Source of the DNA: Ypsolopha sequella
Lineage: Eukaryota > Arthropoda > Insecta > Lepidoptera > Ypsolophidae
Reading direction: 5' to 3'
Assembly: GCA_934047225.1 (NCBI GenBank)
Contig: OW203992.1
Coordinates: 8,483,501 to 8,547,500, forward strand
DNA length: 64,000 bases
Below the pieces are notes generated by a model. The model made no database searches. It had not been told where the DNA came from and saw only the letters and a list, made by a program, of their open reading frames with translations. Position numbers and translations under genes: made by a program. Below, one piece after another: positions 32,762 through 47,700 of the stretch; position 1 is the stretch's first letter, and every line of letters starts with the position of its first letter.

Positions 32762-35700
32762 ATGGCAACAAGAAGTCGATCGTCTTTGGACGACTTAGTT
32801 CAATATACACAGCTTTTCAGGCCTCGGCCCCTTCTTTTCCAAGGAACTGTGCTACCGTTCTTGATAATTTACCCTTTGGTGGCGTATTCTTGGCTGTACA
32901 TATATGATTATGATAATGACTTTGAAGCAGGGTTTTTGACGGTTGCCGTCGTTGCACTGGTCCAGATTCTCGTCAGTCTTTGCTGTTACTGGAGTGTTCA
33001 TATTAATTGTTTCCTCACCTGTAAATCGGTAAGTTACTTACACTTTATTCATGTTTTATAGGTTATGTTAATCAACACAGACTTCTGTTTAAAATAGTAA
33101 TCACAATTACGATCAAGTCTTGAGCTTCTATCGTTAGGATCCGATTACACAGCCGAATATCTTCGCTCAGGAGACATGAAAATATCAATGCTCATCTAAT
33201 AACTACAGAGTGAAGTGCTGCCAGTAGCACAGTTTCCTCCAAACCTAAACATAGTAACTCATAGATTTATAAAGCCAAGGAAACACAATGTTAACAAAAT
33301 CGAGTGTCATTGTGTGTGACACATGCTTATGTGTGTGTAATAATGGGTATCCTAAATATATTAAAAACAAACTATCGATAAAGGGGGTGGTCATGAAAAC
33401 CAACACGTTCACCAAATGAAACAAACCAGACTTGACATCGTGACGGACCACTGATGTGTGCAATTGCAAATTTTGTTCTTTGGTGGAAGACTAGAACAGA
33501 ACACTTTTTTAGGAACATCGGAAAGTTTATAATATATTTTTTTATACCCCTCATATTTTAGTAGGTTGTTGTTGTCGATAGAATTATGAAGTAAGGGTAT
33601 GCCCCTAGTGTAAACCCAACAAATCTTTTCTTACATAAGAAAATCTATAAAATGCATTGTTTTTGAAAAAAATGTGAAATGGATTTTTCCCATAATTTTT
33701 CATGTGATTGTTCAGACATTTTGATACAGAACAAGATACCACGATGGAATGCTAGAATGTTCCGTTTTTAATTATTTAATTTCAATATTTTGTAAAATTT
33801 TGATATTGCCGCTTTTTGCTCTGAGCCAGGGTGGGAAACTGTACAACATTTGACGTTTAGAATTCCATATGGCCAAATAGCCCTTTATCAGTCTAGTTAA
33901 AGAAAAAAACGTTTTCTACATCTATGCTCCTAATGCATTGCAATTTCAAAAGTATAGAAGTTATAGTGCTTTACTCAAAAATGCTTGTAATTGGTCATTA
34001 TTTTCACAACCTTCAGGCTTGTATTTTTCCTTTGATTTTGGTGGCAATAGACTGTAGTTACATGTTTCAAGAATGGTAGTTTTGGCATGTATATACATAG
34101 TATTTCTATCCCTATTAGCCAATTGGCTTAGATCCAATTATGTTAAGGTGTGTTAATTTAAAAAACTTTTCGATATTATGTTTAATAAGCCATATTTTAG
34201 AAATTGTGCTCCAAAAAACCTCGTGAATATTTTTATGAAAATACTGCAACTTCCATTTGCCTTCGTGTGACGTCACTTGAGAAATGGCTGTTTAGAAATG
34301 TGAAATGTTCGAAAAAAGTAATTACAGTATTTTAAAAATCATACAAATACGTACACTGCACAGAAATAAAAACACGTACAATTTGAGCAGGGAACTTGGC
34401 CAGGCCAGTAACGCGGGGTACCAAAAATATGTTGATGTGACAAAGGATGTCATTACTACAAATATACATATAAAGAAATAAAACTAATAAACAAACATGA
34501 GAACATACTTAGAATAATTCGTTAAACACAACATCATTTAAAGTTATCTAAGGCAAACTCATTATAGAGTAAAAATTCTGTCTTCTCATAATTTAAAGTA
34601 AACAACCAGTCGGCTGGCTACCTTGGATTTTGCTTCTGCTAGATGAGTAGACAGACAGAGACAGACCACTTTTTTTTATAAGCAATCACACATCACAATC
34701 TGAAATTCTCAAGTGTCATCATGTCGCACAATTCTTTGAAAAAATCATAAAAAAATAATGGTTAATTTATGTAGCTAAAACCATGTCCTAAAATTATGTA
34801 AACAACAGAAAAAAAGAAAAAACTTGAAAGCTATGGGAAAAATGAAGCTATGGGAATTGCTGAATGTTGAAGGTAAACCCTACCATGTTAGAATAATTTT
34901 ATTTATAAAAAACCCTATTTCTTCTTTTGCTCTGCGGTCCGAAATAGAATTACAATGGATCATAAGCCATTCACTTCATACTTTCGTAATCGATTTTAGC
35001 GATGTAATTATTGATGGTTTGAGTTTCCAATAGTATCAATAGTTTACAAAAATGCAATTGATATATCGACAATCAATAAATAGTTTTTTAGATACTTATC
35101 TCAAATTAAACATGTGGTCTTTTTTCGTAGTTGAACTTATTATTGTAATTACCAATAACTAAATAAATAATAACAACTGCAAAATGTAACTTAAAAATAA
35201 GTTGTAATTAAAGATCTGACAATTGAGGTTCGATATACCAACATCAGTCAGTCCCAGGCATGATGGGCTACTTGGTTGGGCCTGTTTCAGAACTGTCCTC
35301 TTAGTCACCCCTGAAGTTTTGCGAATAAAATTGTGGTACCTCCAAAGTAGATAAATTTGAAATTGGTAATGATAGACGTTGAAGTTAGACAATAAGGGGA
35401 CTGGTTTTCGACACTGAATTTATGAATTCAGGTCTGTGAAAACCAGAGAATTTAGAACAGAAGTTTGCCTAGAACTGCTAAAATAATAAAGGGAATATTT
35501 GGTAATATGAGGGTCATCATGTTTGTTATTACAATTTTTCTGAAATTTTCGCTTAAGTGTTATCTGCCATCTAGGTATAGTAATCAAAAACCTTACTGAC
35601 TTTTAAACTATTAATTTGTTTTAGATTACAAACCCAAGGCAAGCTTCAATAGCGAAAGTCGTCCCAACACCAAACAATGGATTTTCAGAAATTGTTGTTC

Positions 35701-38700
35701 TCAGGCACACCAAGGTATGTAACATGTTTAACAGCTACTCATCGTTGCAGCGATGAACCGTGCAACGGGTTGCAAAGAGTTTTAAACAACCATTTTGCAT
35801 GACTTAGTTGAGAAATATAGAAAAGAAAGAAAATTATAAATTCTTGTATTTCAGTCAACAAAACCAGACCAGGAGCATGATATCTGGTTTATATTTCAAA
35901 AGAGCAAGTATGTTTATAAATGGGAGGACGGCCAGTTTCATACAGTGGAGTTCCCAGTCAATAAGCTTTATGAAGAGTATATGGAGTCAAAAGGGTATAT
36001 TGACGATGAAAGTGTTGCTATAGCAGAGAAGGAGTTTGGGAAAAATGAAATGGTTATGGTGAGTATAAGAATTTTTTAATGCAAGACATTTCCACTAAGC
36101 AGTCCTATTGTAATTTGTAGCCACTATGTTTTTACAGGCTGTTCCAGAATTCATGGAACTGTTCAAAGAGAGGGCCACCGCACCATTTTTCGTGTTCCAA
36201 GTATTCTGCGTCGCCCTATGGTGTCTGGACAAGTACTGGTATTACTCAATATTCACGTTAGTGATGCTCGTTATGTTTGAATGCACACTGGTGCAGCAAC
36301 AACTACGAAACATGGCGGAAATTAGGAAAATGGGTAACAAGCCTTACAACATAAATGTCTATAGAAACAGAAGGTGGAGGCAGATAATGAGTGACCAGCT
36401 TCTACCAGGTGATATAGTCTCCCTCACGAGATCTCTCAATGAAAACTTGGTCCCCTGTGATCTGCTACTGTTGAGAGGTTCCTGTATAGTAGATGAGTCC
36501 ATGCTGACCGGTGAAAGTGTGCCACAAATGAAGGAAGCCTTAGAGAATGAGAAGAACCTGCAACAAAGGTTAGATCCGGAAGGCGACGGGAAGTTACACA
36601 TGCTTTTTGGAGGCACCAAAATTGTTCAACATTCATCACCTGCAAAATCTAACTCTGCTGGGTTAAAAGCCCCTGATAATGGATGTATCGGCTATGTCAT
36701 ACGCAACGGTTTCAACACATCTCAGGGGAAACTCCTCAGGACAATATTATTTGGTGTGAAGAGAGTCACTGCTAATAACTTGGAAACTTTTGGTTTCATA
36801 ATGTTTTTACTTATATTCGCGATCGCGGCGGCCGCGTACGTTTGGATAAAGGGTTGCGAGGACCCAGAGAGAAACAGATATAAGCTATTTTTGGAATGTA
36901 CTTTGATATTAACTTCTGTAGTACCCCCAGAGTTACCTATAGAGTTATCTTTAGCAGTGAATACGTCATTGCTATCGTTGTCGAAGTTAGCAGTGTTCTG
37001 CACTGAGCCATTCCGGATACCTTTCGCTGGTAAAGTAGAAATCTGCTGTTTTGATAAGACTGGTACTTTGACTAGTGATAATTTGGTCGTGGAGGGAGTA
37101 GCAGGTATAGATCATACAGATGCTACGGTAATACCGCTTTCTGAAGCGCCGCTTGAAACATTACAAGTGTTGGCGTCTTGTCATTCCCTCGTGCAACTAG
37201 ATGATGGTGTAGTCGGTGATCCACTAGAAAAAGCAACATTGAAAGCCGTAGAATGGAATTTGACGAAAGGAGAAGCTGTTGTGCCAAAGAAAGGGAAATC
37301 GCCCGGTTTGAAAATTATACATAGGAACCACTTCGCAAGTGCCCTTAAAAGGATGTCGGTCATAGCTGGTTACCAGATTAACGAACGGGGTTTTTTGGAG
37401 AACCATTTTATCAGCAGTGTAAAGGGTGCCCCAGAAACTATAAAGAAGATGTTAAAAGAGGTCCCCAGTCACTATGATGATGTTTATTTAACTCTATCAA
37501 GAAGAGGTGCGCGCGTTTTAGCGTTGGGTTATAGAAACTTAGGCAAATTAACTTCTCAAGAAATAAGGGACCTGTCGCGAGAGGATATAGAATGTGATCT
37601 TACTTTCGTAGGGTTTGTAATAATCTCTTGTCCACTGAAGAATGACTCTAGGAAAGCGATAGCAGAAATAGTAAACGCATCACATTCCGTTGTAATGATA
37701 ACTGGCGATAATCCATTGACTGCCTGCCACGTAGCTAGCGAATTGAAGTTTACCGAGAAGAAAGATGTTTTAGTTTTGAATGAAGATGCGAACACCGAAT
37801 GGGGATGGAAATCTATAGATGATTCAATACAATTGGAACTTCAACCTTTTAAAAAGACTAAAGAATTGATTTCGGGTTATGACCTTTGTATCACCGGAGA
37901 AGGTTTGACGTACCTGAAGAATAACCATTATAATTTCCTATTAGAAATAATACCTTATATCAAGGTTTTCGCTAGATTCGCCCCAAAACAGAAAGAATAT
38001 GTGATAGTGACACTAAAGTACTTGGGGTATTGCACCCTGATGTGTGGGGATGGCACAAATGATGTGGGAGCACTGAAACACGCTGATGTAAGTATATTGT
38101 AATATTTTACAAAAAATATTTGCCAAGAGACCCGTTGCTAAGTTGGTAAAGCAATCGCCCGGGAAGTGAGAGGTTCCGTGTTCAAATCCCGCTTCAGAGC
38201 TCCTTACATCCAGATTTACTTACCTTTGGTCTACGTTTTTATACCGCAATGATAGAATGTTGTTTTGTATATTGCGATGGATAAATCGTCCAGTGTAAAA
38301 TATATTCGTTCATTTCTATAATTGTTTCGGAAGTGGGTTTATGGCCTCCCAGATATAATTTTAATATAGTGACCCAGCTTGTTTAATGCCCGAAAACGAA
38401 ATTCTGAGTACTGCATTAAGGATTAATGGCGTTGATAAAGTAGTTTATTTCTAGGTGGGAGTAGCAATCTTAGCAAACGCTCCAGAAAGGCTGAAAGAGC
38501 GGCCTCGCGAAGAGCCGAAGACGCCGCGACGCCCCCCCGCCACCCGCGCCGAGGCGGCCGCCGAGGCTCGCGCCAGGATACTGAAGAAGTTGGAGGAGGA
38601 AGATCAGCCCCAACTAGTTAGATTAGGGGACGCTAGTGTGGCTGCGCCGTTTACCAGTAGACTGTCCAGTATTTTGTGCAGTAAGTGTAAACTACTTATA

Positions 38701-41700
38701 GCAAAAAAACTTTGTGATCCAGAAAAGTTTGGTGACGAATTTGGTCCCCAAGGCTGTCAGCCAATCTTTAGAAAAAAATTCTTTACAAAATTATTATCCC
38801 GCAGCGTATAACCGTCCTAAAGAACTAAAACTCTTAATTGTGTTGAGAAACAAAACGACTAGGTACACAAATAATTTATTGTTCTAAAACAATACAGAAC
38901 AAACATAAACGTCAAAGTTAGTTAATCGAGTATTTCTGTTCTAAAGAAGCCTCTTTACGCCTGGATTTTTCTTAAGATTCATACAAAAGGTAAAAACAGA
39001 ATGTGAGGCCAACAGCTTATTGTCTTCATTTTTTTTTTCATAAGTAATATCTAGCAACATCTAGCTACGTCTATATACAGCCTAAAAAACAAAATTATAT
39101 GAAATACCATCATATATCAGGATATCGTGAATATTGCCTCGTTTTTACGTAAAGTTTAGCAAGTTCTATAATTTGTATCTATACTGGAAATAAAAAAAGA
39201 GAAATATAGACGTCGTTCATGTAAAGAAGAGTAAGTTTATATAAATTTCTTTAAATAAACAAAATTACAAAAAAACTGTTGGTAACTGTTAATTTTCTAT
39301 AAATAAACAGTTACCGTTTCATGGAAAACAGTTTTTACCTGAAACCATTTCACAAATTCGGCGTCTTTTGAATATCTCGCCATCTTGCATATCTTGATGA
39401 GAGATGGGTCGGAGTGCGGTGTGGGGAGGAAGGGAAACATATATAATGATGTGTGCAAAGTTTCATTGAGATCAAAGCCATCAGGAAGCATTTATATGGC
39501 AGCTGAGCGGGATGGCCCACTTTAAGATTACTATAAGAAACCCACGTAAATCAATTTAAATAAACACCTATTAGCGATAATTTTCGTTCCGCAGTATGTC
39601 ACATCATCAAGCAAGGCCGTTGTACCCTGGTCACCACACTACAAATGTTCAAGATTTTGGCTCTCAATGCGCTCATCCTGGCATACAGCCAATCGGTCTT
39701 GTACTTGGACGGCATCAAGTTCAGTGACACGCAAGCCACGCTGCAGAGTCTGTTGCTAGCTTCGTGTTTCCTCTTCATATCTAGATCCAAGGTTACATTT
39801 TGTATAATTCACTTTGATTCCGTAGTTTAGAAGGCCTTTCCTTTATCCATGTAGTAGCTTTTCGTTCATTGTTTAGCTAGGTCTTTCTGAGCCTAATCCG
39901 CTTGTCTTTCAACTCTTCTATAATTATTTAACTATTAGCGGAAAGTAGATAAGAGGCAATTTCATACTTATGGTAAACCCTACATTTCTGGTTGCAGCCA
40001 CTAAGCAAGTTGTCCAAGGAGCGTCCCCTGCCGAACATCTTCAACGTGTACACAATAATAACGGTGCTGGCTCAGTTCGCGGTGCACTTCCTGTGTCTCG
40101 TGTACCTGGTGCAGGAGGCCACCAGCCGCTCTCCTGACAGGTAGACTGCTTCACTTAGAACATCTTCAACGTGTACACAATAATAACGGTGCTGGCTCAG
40201 TTCGCGGTGCACTTCCTGTGTCTCGTGTACCTGGTGCAGGAGGCCACCAGCCGCTCTCCTGACAGGTAGACTGCTTCACTTAGAACATCTTCAACGTGTA
40301 CACAATAATAACGGTGCTGGCTCAGTTTGCGGTGCACTTCCTGTGTCTCGTGTACCTGGTGCAGGAGGCCACCAGCCGCTCTCCTGACAGGTAGACTGCT
40401 TCACTTAGAACTCTTCAACGTGTACACAATAATAACGGTGCTGGCTCAGTTCGCGGTGCACTTCCTGTGTCTCGTGTACCTGGTACAGGAGGCCACCAGC
40501 CGCTCTCCTGACAGGTAGACTGCTTCACTTAGAACTCTTCAACGTGTACATAATAATAACGGTGCTTGCTCAGTTCGCGGTGCACTTCCTGTGTCTCGTG
40601 TACCTGGTGCAGGAGGCCACCAGCCGCTCTCCTGACAGGTAGACTGCTTCACTTAGAACTCTTCAACGTGTACATAATAATAACGGTGCTGGCTCAGTTC
40701 GCGGTGCACTTCCTGTGTCTCGTGTACCTGGTGCAGGAGGCCACCAGCCGCTCTCCTGACAGGTAGACTGCTTCACTTAGAACTCTTCAACGTGTACACA
40801 ATAATAACGGTGCTGGCTCAGTTCGCGGTGCACTTCCTGTGTCTCGTGTACCTGGTGCAGGAGGCCACCAGCCGCTCTCCTGACAGGTAGACTGCTTCAC
40901 TTAGAACTCTTCAACGTGTACATAATAATAACGGTGCTTGCTCAGTTCGCGGTGCACTTCCTGTGTCTCGTGTACCTGGTGCAGGAGGCCACCAGCCGCT
41001 CTCCTGACAGGTAGGCTGCTTCACTTAGAACTCTTCAACGTGTACATAATAATAACGGTGCTGGCTCAGCCCTTGGTGCACTTCCTGTGTCAAGATTCAC
41101 CTGTAGCCTCATCGTATGGGATTTTGGAATAAATCCTTCCGCGGCAATAACCAAACTTCATTGAATGCAGACTCCCTTTTTTTTGTTAGGATGGTTCGAT
41201 TTGAATGAATCAAGTCGATAAGTTTTGTTTTTTCAAGGACATTTACAAAATCAGTTTCCATATCTCCAGGGATCCAAAGCCTAAGCTGGACATGGATCTG
41301 GAAGAAGACGAAGAGCGCGAGTTTGCGCCGGACCTGTTGAATAGCACCGTCTACATTATATCCATGGCTCTGCAGATATCTACGTTCGCTATCAACTATA
41401 GGGTGAGTTGAATCGTAAACGTCACAAAATAATAATAATTCAGTTATACCTAGAAAGTAGAGACAGGGTTTCACATAAAAAGTATTAATACAAGAAATAA
41501 TAAAAAGCAAAGACCATTAAGTTGGAAAACTAGGATACGGCCTTATTGTAAAAATTACTTGGCGTTGAACGTGAGCAATAAATGCTAACACGCCTTTGCC
41601 GGGTACGCCAGGTAGGATAATTATGTAGTTACAAACATTGAAGTCCGTTTGGTTACAGTGTTGCCAACTTAGCACTTTCTGTGCTAGATTTTGCACTATT

Positions 41701-44700
41701 TTCATACATGTAGCACTGAAAAATTACATACATCACCTGGCACTAAATCTAGCACTATTTACCAGTCATGAAAGACCTGCCTCACATACGAAATTCCCCA
41801 AGATATTCTTTAAAAATAGGGAAACAAGGTACATGATCTACATCAAAATGATTATCTTACTTGAAATTTGTTTCTACTTTATGCTTTCTTGTCTGTAATG
41901 CACTCTAAATAATGTTTAGAGTATACAAAGCGATGGAAGTCGCTATAAATCATATAAAAATATTTTATTTGATAGAATATTTTATTTAATGACCAATTTA
42001 GCATTATTTTTGGAAATTCATAGCAATCTAGCACTATTTGAAATGTCATTTAGCACCCAACCGTGGTATCTAGTTGGCAACCCTGTTTGGCTATGGTTGT
42101 AATCATAGAACACCTACAGTGTGAAAAGGGGTGAAACTAGACCTTATTTTATCGACAAAAAAATGTTTTTTGTTTTTTAGAAAATCTTTGTTTTATAAAT
42201 TTACGTATTAAATTTTTTATTGCCTACCATGGAGACTATGTATAAAATATGTCATAACTTTTGACCTATTACGAGTAATGCAATGAAATAAAACTGTTAT
42301 AATCCTTGAGAATAGACGTTGCATACCAAATCAAAAACAAAACATAATCAACTACCATTACCATAAAAATAATATCCTAAAAGATTATTTCTTTAATTTT
42401 TCCCTCTTTTTTTTCAGTAATAGTAAATTTTTTAAAAATAATGTCTCCGTTTCACTATACTTTTATTCCTATTTATCATTGCCTATTCCATTATCTTTCT
42501 AAAAAAAAGATACAACATTCTATCATAAATACAATATTTTCTACGAGCGGTTTACCAAGGGCACTGCGCTCGCGTCCCATACAAAGATACCCAGGTGGAG
42601 TATTTCATCGAGATAAAAAAAAAAACTTTGTTTTTGTCGATATATTTAGATCTAGTTTCACCCACTTTCGGATGTGCACTTGTACGAGGGACACACTGTA
42701 TACTGTAGTAGTGACGTGCACAAATAAGCGCGTTCTGTGTGTGTTCCGCTTTTGTAACGCTCCCGAGGTCACGCATTAAAAAAAGTGCGTGTGCATCATA
42801 AACTTTGTAAGATAAAATGTCTATAGCTTTCTAGCCATAGGCGCTATAAAAATGGAACTACATTTTGTGATGGAAGAAAGCCGCTTTGCACCGTGATAGT
42901 AGGTCCGAAAATAGGTTGTTTCACCCGAAATAACAAAAGTTTCATCACTTAGAAATAGATATGGCGCCAATTTTTGGCACACCACACCAGAGTTTTCACA
43001 TGTTGCGTCTAAGTACAACGTCTAAGTCTGACGTCAGAAATGTGTTGTCCTTTTTCCAGGGTGAGCCATTCATGGAAGGTCTCCGCGACAATAAACCACT
43101 CCTGTACAGTATAGTCGTCTCAGGAGGCACAGTTCTGGCGCTCGCTGCTGGGCTCGTGCCGGACTTGTCCAAAATGTTCGAGATAGTGTACTTCCCGCCT
43201 GACGTGAGTATACATATAGTCCGTGTTTTTATACATGACGTAAGTAGTAAACAAAGCTCACTCCATCACATATCACGACATTCCGAAAGAATCACGCAAC
43301 GTAGATTACCACAGTAAGTTACAGACACTAGTTTACACACTCATGCATTAATTATCACTGAAAAATGATTTAAATTGTCATTTTAAATAACAATTTTAGG
43401 TAAAATCGTACTTTTACGGAATTCCTGTACACAGACAAAATAAATTCACAGAAGAGTTTGACATTTCGTTTTAGGGATGGGATAACGTAGCGTGAATGAA
43501 AGATCGATGTGCGAGATGACGAAATGTTTTTGTCGATTATAGAATAGAATAGAATCATGTTTATTTGAAACATAGTATATATTTGGTACATTAAATTATA
43601 GTTAAAACATAAAGTTAGCACAGAATGTACCAAAAAGGTCTCCGCTCAGCTTAATGTCATGACAGGGCCATGGCGCTGATTTTTAGCGGATGCCTAGTAC
43701 TTAAACATAAATTGGTATATAAAATGTAAAACAATGACTTTATAAATATTGCACAAAAATAAAATACAGTTTTACAATGAGAAAGTTCGACTTACATTCG
43801 TTTATCGACGGCGAGATATTTAGTAGACTTCGAAAAAATAATCGCGATTAATCGAGAAAATCGATAAAAATATCCGTCATTGCGCATCGCTACCCATCCC
43901 TACGAAATGTCAAATTTTATTGGTATGCCATTTTTGTTTATCACTTACGTCAAGTATAAAAATACGGACTATACATACATACATACATCATTTTAGATTA
44001 TTTAATTATTAATAGCTCGCGTGGTGAGGTTTTTCAAGTGAAAGAATGTCCAAATTCTAAAATGTCAATATTGTATATGTTCTACTTGAAGATAAAAGAC
44101 AATCTGTAACGTGTAATACTCGCTAAATAATTTAGTGGATGTGGTGTCCACTGCCGGTTGCGCATTCCCCCCAAATCTTCGTTCCTCGTCGACGTTCTTA
44201 AAATGTGCGATGCTATCTGTGACAATTGTCGCGTTTAACGCACACACATCGCTGCAGCGATGTACTGTGCAACAGGTTGCGGCGATGGATGTGTGTTAAA
44301 CGACTATTTTACCTGTCAAAATGCGAGAGCCAAAAACTTATCTGTTCCGATGAGGTCTCAGAACAATGACTTATTGTTCTGAGGATGAGGCAAACTAAAA
44401 TTGCTTCTGTATTCACTGTGTGACAGTCTTCGCCACCAGAACAAAGAGGTTTGTGGCTCCGTATACGAAAACGATGTAGAAACATCGGAAAATATTTGCG
44501 GTGCTCAATGCTCGTCAAAGTCTTGCGAAATGGTCATTTATAACTCTTTACAACCCTTTGCACACTTCATCGCTGGGACGATGCGTGTGCGTTAAACGCG
44601 ACAAATATTTACAACTGTGCTGCTGTAAGCAACTACAAAGTTATTTTAATTTAGTTAGCATAGTGAGTACATTACTATAGACAATGTATTACAAATTGTT

Positions 44701-47700
44701 ATGATGTTTTTCATAAATATTCCCATAGCTTAATTCGTAAAAGATTGTTTGAATTTTGCTGAGAATATACGCCGTTTTAGATCATAGTTTATTTTTTTGA
44801 TGATTTTTTAAAGAATTTTCAGATATGACGTCACTTGTGGCATTTTAGACATGATACTGATTGTGATGTGTGATTGTTTACAAAAAAAAAACAGCCAAGT
44901 GCAAGTCAGACTTGCGTATCTAGTACTCCGTATTGTGGATGATAAATTTAATTTTGCAATTTTTTTTTGTGAATTTCTCAACCGCTTTATTTTTCCTATA
45001 ATCTTTACGTTAACACATATTACCATGATTTTTTCATATTTTTCGGTCCACCAGTTTTGGAGATAAGGAGGGGGATATACATTTTTTATGGTTTTTCAAG
45101 GATTTCTCGAAATAGATGCAATTAAACATAGCCTAACTATATATTTTTACAATTAACTTTTTAATACCTACAATTTATATCTATATTGTATTTCTATAAA
45201 ATATATTTTTTTATTTATTTACTTCTTTTGTTATATGGGCGAATTTTTTTAAAAGTGTACCATCTGAAAATTTTGCCTTTTAATATTTTTCATGAATAAT
45301 TGTATTTTTTTCCATGGAATCTTGTTCAGTAATATCTTAACCTTAATAAAATCAAAAAGGATTTTTCATTTGTGCCTTAAATTAATGATAAATTTAAATT
45401 TGAACCATAGTAGAGCAGCTAAATATTCCACTGACTAACGAAATTATATGCCACAAAAAAAAAATAACTATAATACTAATTTATTAACAAGTATTTTTAT
45501 TATCATCTATAAGGTAATGTTAAATAAAATAAAATACTACTGTTAATAAAATATTTCTTAACATTTAAATATTAATACTTTTGTGTCCTATGACTAACGT
45601 TTGGAAAATTCAGGTACTCAGTTTTCTTTTTAACTTATAAATTAGAATCCACTTAGTATTCTATTATATATGTACAGAATAAACATAAAATTATCTATTT
45701 ACGATACAAAACAAAGCATCATTACATTACATAGAAATGAAATATATTAAATTTATTGTTTATTTTCGGAGAGGACAGTAAGTCAGTGGAAGATTTAAGT
45801 TACTAAGTGGATATGTAAGGGACTTATCACATTGCAAAAATTATCCATACATTTTGTATTGGCGAACTATGATAAACTTTGAAAACATTAACCAATTTTT
45901 ATTTAAATATAACTTTTGTTAGTTGAAGTTTTTATTTGAATATTACTGACTTAGTTACCTATTGCCAAACTTAATGATCCGAATTAAAACAAATTTAAAA
46001 CTTTTCTGATGATTCATATACAATAATTGCACTGCGGGATACTCAAAATATGCACTATTATCTCCTGTTTACAGGAATTAAACTAGGAAAAATAGGAAAA
46101 TCTAACCATTTAAACAGCGAAACAATTTTAAACTCGGTTCAGGTTTTATTCATGACTATGTCTTTAGGGAACTGCCTGTTTGTCCAAATGTCCAAGTGAA
46201 AATTTTCTTTTACATACAACAAACAAACAAATAAATATTACCTCTTCCTACTTAAATCATATTTTATTTGCACCAAAATCATATAATGTTTAAAAACTAA
46301 ATACTTGCAATATGCATGCGGTTTTATGCATTCCACTGACTAACAATTCTATCCACTGACTAACATTTTCAAAATGGTGGTCAGCGGAACGTCACGAAAT
46401 CCCGAATACAAATAGTTTTTGTCATTTAATTCTGAATTTCATGAGTAAATCGTTAAAATAATGCCACATTCCATGAGAAGGTAAACGTAAGTTTTGAAGA
46501 AAACACAATCTGAGTGAAAAATTGCGAAGAAATTTCCTTAGAATCCCCGATCGTCAGCGGAAGTTATTTTCACTCACTTTTTTTTTATAAACTTTGGCGA
46601 CGTCTGCCGAGCGACTGATGACGTTTGCAACATTGCGGAGAAGCTTAACATGCTCCTTAGTGATGCCATATGAAAAAAACTTCCTTTTTTGTGCGATTTT
46701 TATATATTTTATATCAAAAAAGGCCGTAAGTCAGTGGAAAGTTCCACCCTGGTCAAATTTTAGGACCGCAGTTTATAAATTAATATAAATATAACTCGCT
46801 GGATATCCTGAAAGCCCATCGAAATTTATAAATGGAGAATTTACTAGCTATTTGAAGATATAGACAACATAAATCTACGTAAAATGGTTGCAATTTTGTT
46901 TTCAAATTTGTATCAGAAAATGTCGAGGGGACATAGCAAAACTCAGTGTTATTTTTTATTGCTTAAGGTACAATATATGTTAATATTGATAAACTATTAA
47001 AATAAAAATAGCCAAAGTAACGTCTAATAATGTTTCATGCTTATAAAAATAAATACGCTTGAACAAGAATTCATTTTATATGGAGAAAAAAATCTGAAAG
47101 TTGACGGACACCCCAAAAACCGTAGGTACACTTTTAAAAAAATACGCCCATATTTCTCATTTGCGCTCAACTTTTTTTAATCGCTATAGTTTTTCTGTAA
47201 TTGGCCAGCTATGATCTATTATAGACATTTTTTTCATATTTTCGGTTAACCAGTTTCGGAGATAAGGGGGGGGGGGGACATACATATTTTTGTGGTTTTT
47301 CAAAGATTTCTCCTTAATTCAAGATTTCAAATTAATGGTATTTTGTGTCAAATTTCATGTCTTTATTTTTAACGGCGCTAAAGTTATGAGGCTGTGACAT
47401 ATGGACGGACGGACGGACGGACAACGAAGTCTCACCATAAAGGTTCCTTTGTACCTTTTAGATACTATGGAACCCTAAAAAGTGGTCTTTCTTTGTCTGT
47501 CTTCTCATATGTTATCCATCTGTCGGAAGCAAATTATTATAAATTTATCTTGATAGCCAAGGACACATTTCTAAACAGCCTTTTCTCAAGTGACGTCATA
47601 CTAAGGCAAATGGAAGTTGTAGCTTTTTCGTAAAAATATTCATCATCATGAGGTTTTTTAGACCACAAGTTCTAAAATACGGCTTATTAAACCAAAATAT

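Noticed and set aside
40327..41132. Several open frames of 63-66 aa reading through the exon 7 array
   Set aside because: They are out-of-frame shadows of the repeated exon and cross splice donors; the ATP13A1 frame stops in the linker.
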